Shown piece by piece: positions 5,005 to 5,123 of a stretch of DNA of 5,123 bases (positions are counted from its first letter, which is position 1; each line of letters opens with the position of its first letter). Where the stretch lies: contig JALRCL010000263.1 of the NCBI GenBank assembly GCA_023268575.1, positions 1 to 5,123 on the forward strand, read 5' to 3'. The notes below the pieces were generated by a model. It was not told the origin of the DNA. It searched no databases and worked only from the letters and a program-made list of their open reading frames with translations. The DNA is from Patulibacter sp. GTDB lineage: Bacteria; Actinomycetota; Thermoleophilia; Solirubrobacterales; Solirubrobacteraceae. The position numbers and the translations under genes are program-made.

Positions 5005-5123
5005 ATGTCGTTCCCCCTCGTCCGCCGCGCGCGCCGCGCGATCGCCGGCGTCGTCGTCACCACCGGTGCCGTCGCGCTGCTCGCCACCCCTGCGTCGGCG
5101 GCCACGCGCTGGGCGCCGATCGA
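5005..5123 (+). CDS. N-terminus of a Sec-exported protein, truncated by the window edge
   Basis: The first 39 codons from the ATG at 5005 run off the right edge. They encode a textbook signal peptide: a basic n-region (RRARR at residues 7-11), the hydrophobic core AIAGVVVTTGAVALLA, and a cleavage site after ASA at residue 32, followed by ATRWAPI. The Arg cluster does not match the twin-arginine consensus, so Sec export is more likely than Tat. The mature domain is outside the window, so its function is unknown. The start is supported by the -10 box seven bases upstream and by the signal peptide beginning at this residue. Confidence 0.8.
   Translation, partial: MSFPLVRRARRAIAGVVVTTGAVALLATPASAATRWAPI

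Noticed and set aside
2907..5105. 732-codon open frame on the minus strand
   Set aside because: It is a shadow frame. It crosses the glycosidase, two intergenic regions, ybaK and the 4518 gene, and its protein is Arg/Gly/Ala-rich without motifs. The overlapping genes have recognisable families or promoters.
1..5123. tRNA, rRNA, CRISPR array, insertion sequence or attachment site
   Set aside because: I saw no cloverleaf-like segment, regularly spaced repeats, transposase motifs or terminal inverted repeats with target duplications anywhere in the window.

Overview
The window is uniformly very GC-rich and shows no sign of phage, insertion-sequence, CRISPR or RNA genes. The GC-rich codon use, the long spurious open frames on both strands, and the TAnnnT -10 boxes placed directly before start codons suggest a high-GC actinobacterial lineage. 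I infer Thermoleophilia/Solirubrobacterales (for example Patulibacter- or Conexibacter-like) as the best guess. No marker gene in the window proves this.

Layout. Left half, minus strand, read from right to left: a secreted, very lysine-rich TIM-barrel glycoside-hydrolase-like protein (2510-3604); a 298-base gap holding two strong GC hairpins (terminator candidates), a perfect 16-bp palindrome and a leader hairpin; a patatin-like phospholipase (805-2211); and, 52 bases further on, a RelA/SpoT-type (p)ppGpp synthetase without a hydrolase domain that runs off the left edge (1-752). Right half, plus strand: a YbaK-family Cys-tRNA(Pro) deacylase (3849-4313), an unrecognised 133-residue alpha/beta protein (4518-4919), and the start of an exported protein that runs off the right edge (5005 onward). 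The two halves diverge from the 244-base region 3605-3848.

Functional reading. The patatin and the alarmone synthetase are probably co-transcribed. This pairs a nucleotide-second-messenger enzyme with a lipase and is the most interesting arrangement here, although linkage alone does not show a joint function. The three plus-strand genes look independent: each has its own -10 box 6-7 bases before the start codon, so each probably gives a leaderless mRNA. The glycosidase gene instead has a clear Shine-Dalgarno and a predicted structured leader of about 95 nt.

I did not find an obvious new defence system or mobile element. Most of the window looks like ordinary chromosome. The points worth a second look are the patatin/synthetase pair, the leaderless promoter pattern, the palindromes and the unplaced protein families.
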